Source: [Clostridium] symbiosum
Lineage (GTDB): Bacteria; Bacillota; Clostridia; Lachnospirales; Lachnospiraceae
Assembly: GCA_021769625.1 (NCBI GenBank)
Contig: JAETSN010000003.1
Coordinates: 1 to 64,000, forward strand
Reading direction: 5' to 3'
Length of the DNA: 64,000 nt
This document shows, piece by piece, positions 62,094 through 64,000 of this stretch. The translations under genes were made by a program, and so were the position numbers. The first letter of the stretch is position 1. The number at the start of each line of letters is the position of its first letter. Below the pieces are notes generated by a model. That model was not told where the DNA came from and did no database searches. It saw only the letters and a list, made by a program, of their open reading frames with translations.

Positions 62094-62876
62094 ATGTGGG
62101 ATGAGATACTCGTGTTGTTTAAAAATTATATTGGGAACGGCTGGGCTGCGGGGCTCTTTCTGCTTTCTTTTGTGTATCTGCTGATTGTGGAAAAGGACAG
62201 GACAAAGAGGATCATCCTGTTGTACACATCCGCCCTGACAGTGGCGCTGTTTTTCTTTCCGCTGTTTGCGAAAGCGGTCTATCGGTATCTGGATGAGGAG
62301 ACGTATTACCGGATCCTATGGCTGGTGCCGATGACGGCGGTGATCGCCTATGCCGGCGTGCGGCTGATGGCGGGCTGTTCCAAAAAATGGCGGATGGCGC
62401 TGGCGGCGGTGTTTGCCTGCGGGATGATCGTGGCTACCGGGGATTATGTGTATGACAATCCGTACTTCGGGCCTGCCCACAACCGGTTTCATGTACCGCA
62501 GACCGTGGCGCTCGTCTGTGATGCGATCATTGTGGAAGGACGGGAAGTGCGGGCTGTTTTTCCCGATGAGATGCTGCCCTATGTGAGACAGTATACCGCC
62601 AATGTCTGTATGCCCTACGGCAGGGAGATGGCGGTGGAGCGCTGGGAAAATGAGAATCCGCTCTACGACGCCATGCGGGAGGAGGCGGCGGACTGTGAAA
62701 GGATCGCTTCTCTGGCTGCGGAGCAGGGCTGTCATTATATCATCCTGCATGAGACAAAACCGGGGCAGGAAGGGTTTGAAAAAACCGACTACCGTTATGT
62801 GGAAACGGTAGCCGGTTATCGCATTTATCTGCAGGATGGCGCCTACCTCGGGCTGGACTATGAATATGGTGGGTGA
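62094..62876 (+). CDS. Membrane protein with C-terminal soluble domain, partner of the DUF6077-like gene
   Basis: A 260-residue protein with four predicted helices in the first 115 residues and a soluble remainder that ends in a beta-rich segment (VETVAGYRIYLQDG). Such tails close many of the GT-C-like proteins of this locus. With the DUF6077-like gene it would add up to about 630 residues, the size of one full-length GT-C protein. The 16-nt gap, its own ATG and the stop in between make two genes rather than one broken gene the simpler reading. Family not recognised. Confidence 0.65.
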   Translation: MWDEILVLFKNYIGNGWAAGLFLLSFVYLLIVEKDRTKRIILLYTSALTVALFFFPLFAKAVYRYLDEETYYRILWLVPMTAVIAYAGVRLMAGCSKKWRMALAAVFACGMIVATGDYVYDNPYFGPAHNRFHVPQTVALVCDAIIVEGREVRAVFPDEMLPYVRQYTANVCMPYGREMAVERWENENPLYDAMREEAADCERIASLAAEQGCHYIILHETKPGQEGFEKTDYRYVETVAGYRIYLQDGAYLGLDYEYGG

Positions 62877-62899
62877 GGGGCGTTCGGTATCGTTACTAA

Positions 62900-64000
62900 T
62901 TAAAAGTCATAGTCCCCGAATCTGTTCAGCGCATACAGGAACCTGTCCGCAACGAGGGCGTGTCCTTTTTCATTCAGTAAAATATTATCTTTCAGATAGT
63001 CGTCTGCGATTTCCTCGTAGACACTGCCGTAAAAATTGTCCACAAAGGAGACATGGTGGTCCATGCAGATCTGGGACTGGAGGCCGATATAATTGGACAT
63101 GGGCTCCTCTAAGACCTCGGTGGTGAAGGAAGAGGTATAGTTTCCGTCCTTGTCCACGGCGTACACGTAGGTGGGGGACATCACGATGATCCTGACATGC
63201 GGCAGAGACTGCTGGATCAGGTCGAGCCCGGCGCTCAAAGCACCGCAGAATATTGTGGGATCGGTCTCCTTGTCGATATTATAGGAGGGGCGCTGGTCCA
63301 GATAATCGGATCCGTCGTAGTAAATGCAGAGTACATCCAGCTCATTGTAATCGATGGACTGCAAAAGATCCAGAGAGTCTTTTACATCGTCCGGGAAGCC
63401 GCCCAGATCCCGTTCCGCCCAGGAGATGGTTTTCGTGTTGTCTATTGTGAAAATCGTACACATGTTATAGAAGGAAAACGCGTCATAAATAAAGGTATCC
63501 TTATAAGTGTCGTTCTTCATGCTCATATAAGAGCCGGGAATGGCACAGTTGTAAACTGTGGCGCCGGTTTTTTTCTGTACGATATTGGCTATATTATCCT
63601 CGGAGTCTTTATTGTCTGCGAGGGAACCGTTTCCGAGAAACAGAATGCGCAGATCGTCGTCTTTTTCTTTCCGGTTGGTGTCGGAAGAGTCCAAAGGGAC
63701 GATGGAATCCAGAGGTTCTGTGTCAAAGGAAAGCGTAGTGTCGTTTTCCCGTTCTGTGCTCTGCCGCACCCTCTTGTCCCAGAAGAGCAGTTTAAAAGCG
63801 ATGGTCACAAAAACGATCGCGATCAGGGCGAGCAGGATGGCCTGAAAGTTGATCCGCATTTTTTTCTTTTTATGAGAATTATGTGAAGATTTTCCGGAGG
63901 AAGATTTTCCCGGAGCGGATCTCCGGGGAGCAGATTTTTTTGTGCCGGCCTGCTTTTTGGAGACGAAACCGGCGCTCTCTTCCTCCTCCGCGTCCAGTTC
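62900..64000 (-). CDS. Degenerate SGNH-like membrane protein, 5' end outside the window
   Basis: The frame from the stop at 62900 stays open to the right edge. An internal ATG at 63859 has no ribosome site, and the 47 codons before it have no stop and encode a Lys/Ser-rich cytoplasmic tail (KKSAPRRSAPGKSSSGKSS), so the true start lies beyond. One helix (FQAILLALIAIVFVTIAFKLLF) precedes an outside domain aligned with the SGNH copies: block I is LFLGNGSLAD instead of GDS, the GxND block is YYDGSDY, and the final block is DNILLNEKGH. The serine is present but the aspartate of GDS, the asparagine of GxND and the DxxH histidine are altered, so catalysis is doubtful. Confidence 0.7.
   Translation of the reverse strand, partial: ELDAEEEESAGFVSKKQAGTKKSAPRRSAPGKSSSGKSSHNSHKKKKMRINFQAILLALIAIVFVTIAFKLLFWDKRVRQSTERENDTTLSFDTEPLDSIVPLDSSDTNRKEKDDDLRILFLGNGSLADNKDSEDNIANIVQKKTGATVYNCAIPGSYMSMKNDTYKDTFIYDAFSFYNMCTIFTIDNTKTISWAERDLGGFPDDVKDSLDLLQSIDYNELDVLCIYYDGSDYLDQRPSYNIDKETDPTIFCGALSAGLDLIQQSLPHVRIIVMSPTYVYAVDKDGNYTSSFTTEVLEEPMSNYIGLQSQICMDHHVSFVDNFYGSVYEEIADDYLKDNILLNEKGHALVADRFLYALNRFGDYDF

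Noticed and set aside
60953..62876. One DUF6077-type gene split by a frameshift
   Set aside because: The second frame has its own ATG and the first ends cleanly after a complete helix; two adjacent genes are the simpler reading, although the pair may act as one.
1..64000. CRISPR arrays, tRNA or rRNA genes, insertion sequences
   Set aside because: I found no regularly spaced short repeats, no tRNA-like CCA-ended folds and no transposase frames.

Overview
The window looks like a chromosomal segment of a Lachnospiraceae-type Clostridia (Firmicutes). The basis is Shine-Dalgarno starts of AGGAGG type, frequent GTG and TTG starts, tandem CotH kinases, a DUF4358-type lipoprotein, and many multi-pass membrane families (YfhO, DUF6056, DUF6020, DUF6077-like) that are common in that group. 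The assignment is inference from gene content; there is no rRNA or marker gene here. Family names were recognised by eye and not confirmed by a profile search.

Almost the whole window is one large cell-surface glycosylation locus. A partial SF2 helicase fills positions 2-1033. From 1046 to 10881 a plus-strand run carries a DUF6056 protein, another GT-C-like protein, an acyltransferase-3, a YfhO protein, a GT11-like fucosyltransferase and a GtrII protein. A minus-strand membrane gene (10896-12920) is divergent from the next run (13000-23983), which holds more GT-C-like proteins and pseB. The pair lipoprotein-pseC is on the minus strand (24080-25821). Two overlapping CotH kinase genes follow (26131-29491), then a GT52-like sialyltransferase homologue, a PglK/MsbA-type ABC transporter and a GT2 (29561-33529). 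Three further GT-C-like paralogues run to 39698. Then come pseF, an ATP-grasp enzyme, a HAD hydrolase, pseI and pseG (39769-44805). From 44909 there are SGNH hydrolases, a second GtrII protein, a GtrB-like GT2, a second acyltransferase-3, an RffA/WecE-like aminotransferase, a GNAT acetyltransferase, a second polyprenyl-phosphate-type GT2, and several more membrane proteins. A partial, degenerate SGNH gene on the minus strand reaches the right edge.

Inferred working model: PseB, PseC, an acetyltransferase, PseG, PseI and PseF make CMP-pseudaminic acid (or a close nonulosonate), probably tailored by the ATP-grasp/HAD pair and transferred by the GT52-like enzyme. RffA, the GNAT and the 54004 GT2 would make an undecaprenyl-phosphate-linked Fuc4NAc-type sugar. 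The two GtrB/CsbB-type GT2s charge undecaprenyl phosphate on the inside, and about 21 multi-pass proteins, many probably GT-C transferases, use such donors outside. Acyltransferases and SGNH esterases would add or remove acyl groups. No initiating phosphoglycosyltransferase, Wzx or Wzy and no rmlA/rmlB are visible, so the locus looks more like a decoration system than a self-contained capsule operon.

The most unusual feature is a family of five large folded intergenic elements (A 43589-43735, B 51401-51599, C 52840-53003, D 53806-53955, E 60668-60828). Each has a long outer palindrome of 23-31 bp whose sequence differs between copies while the pairing is kept, a conserved bulged inner stem, usually a small AAGG-N4-CCTT hairpin, and related flanks. 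B, C and D bracket rffA and the GNAT gene one gene at a time. I know of no named family that matches them; they are my candidate for an undescribed system.
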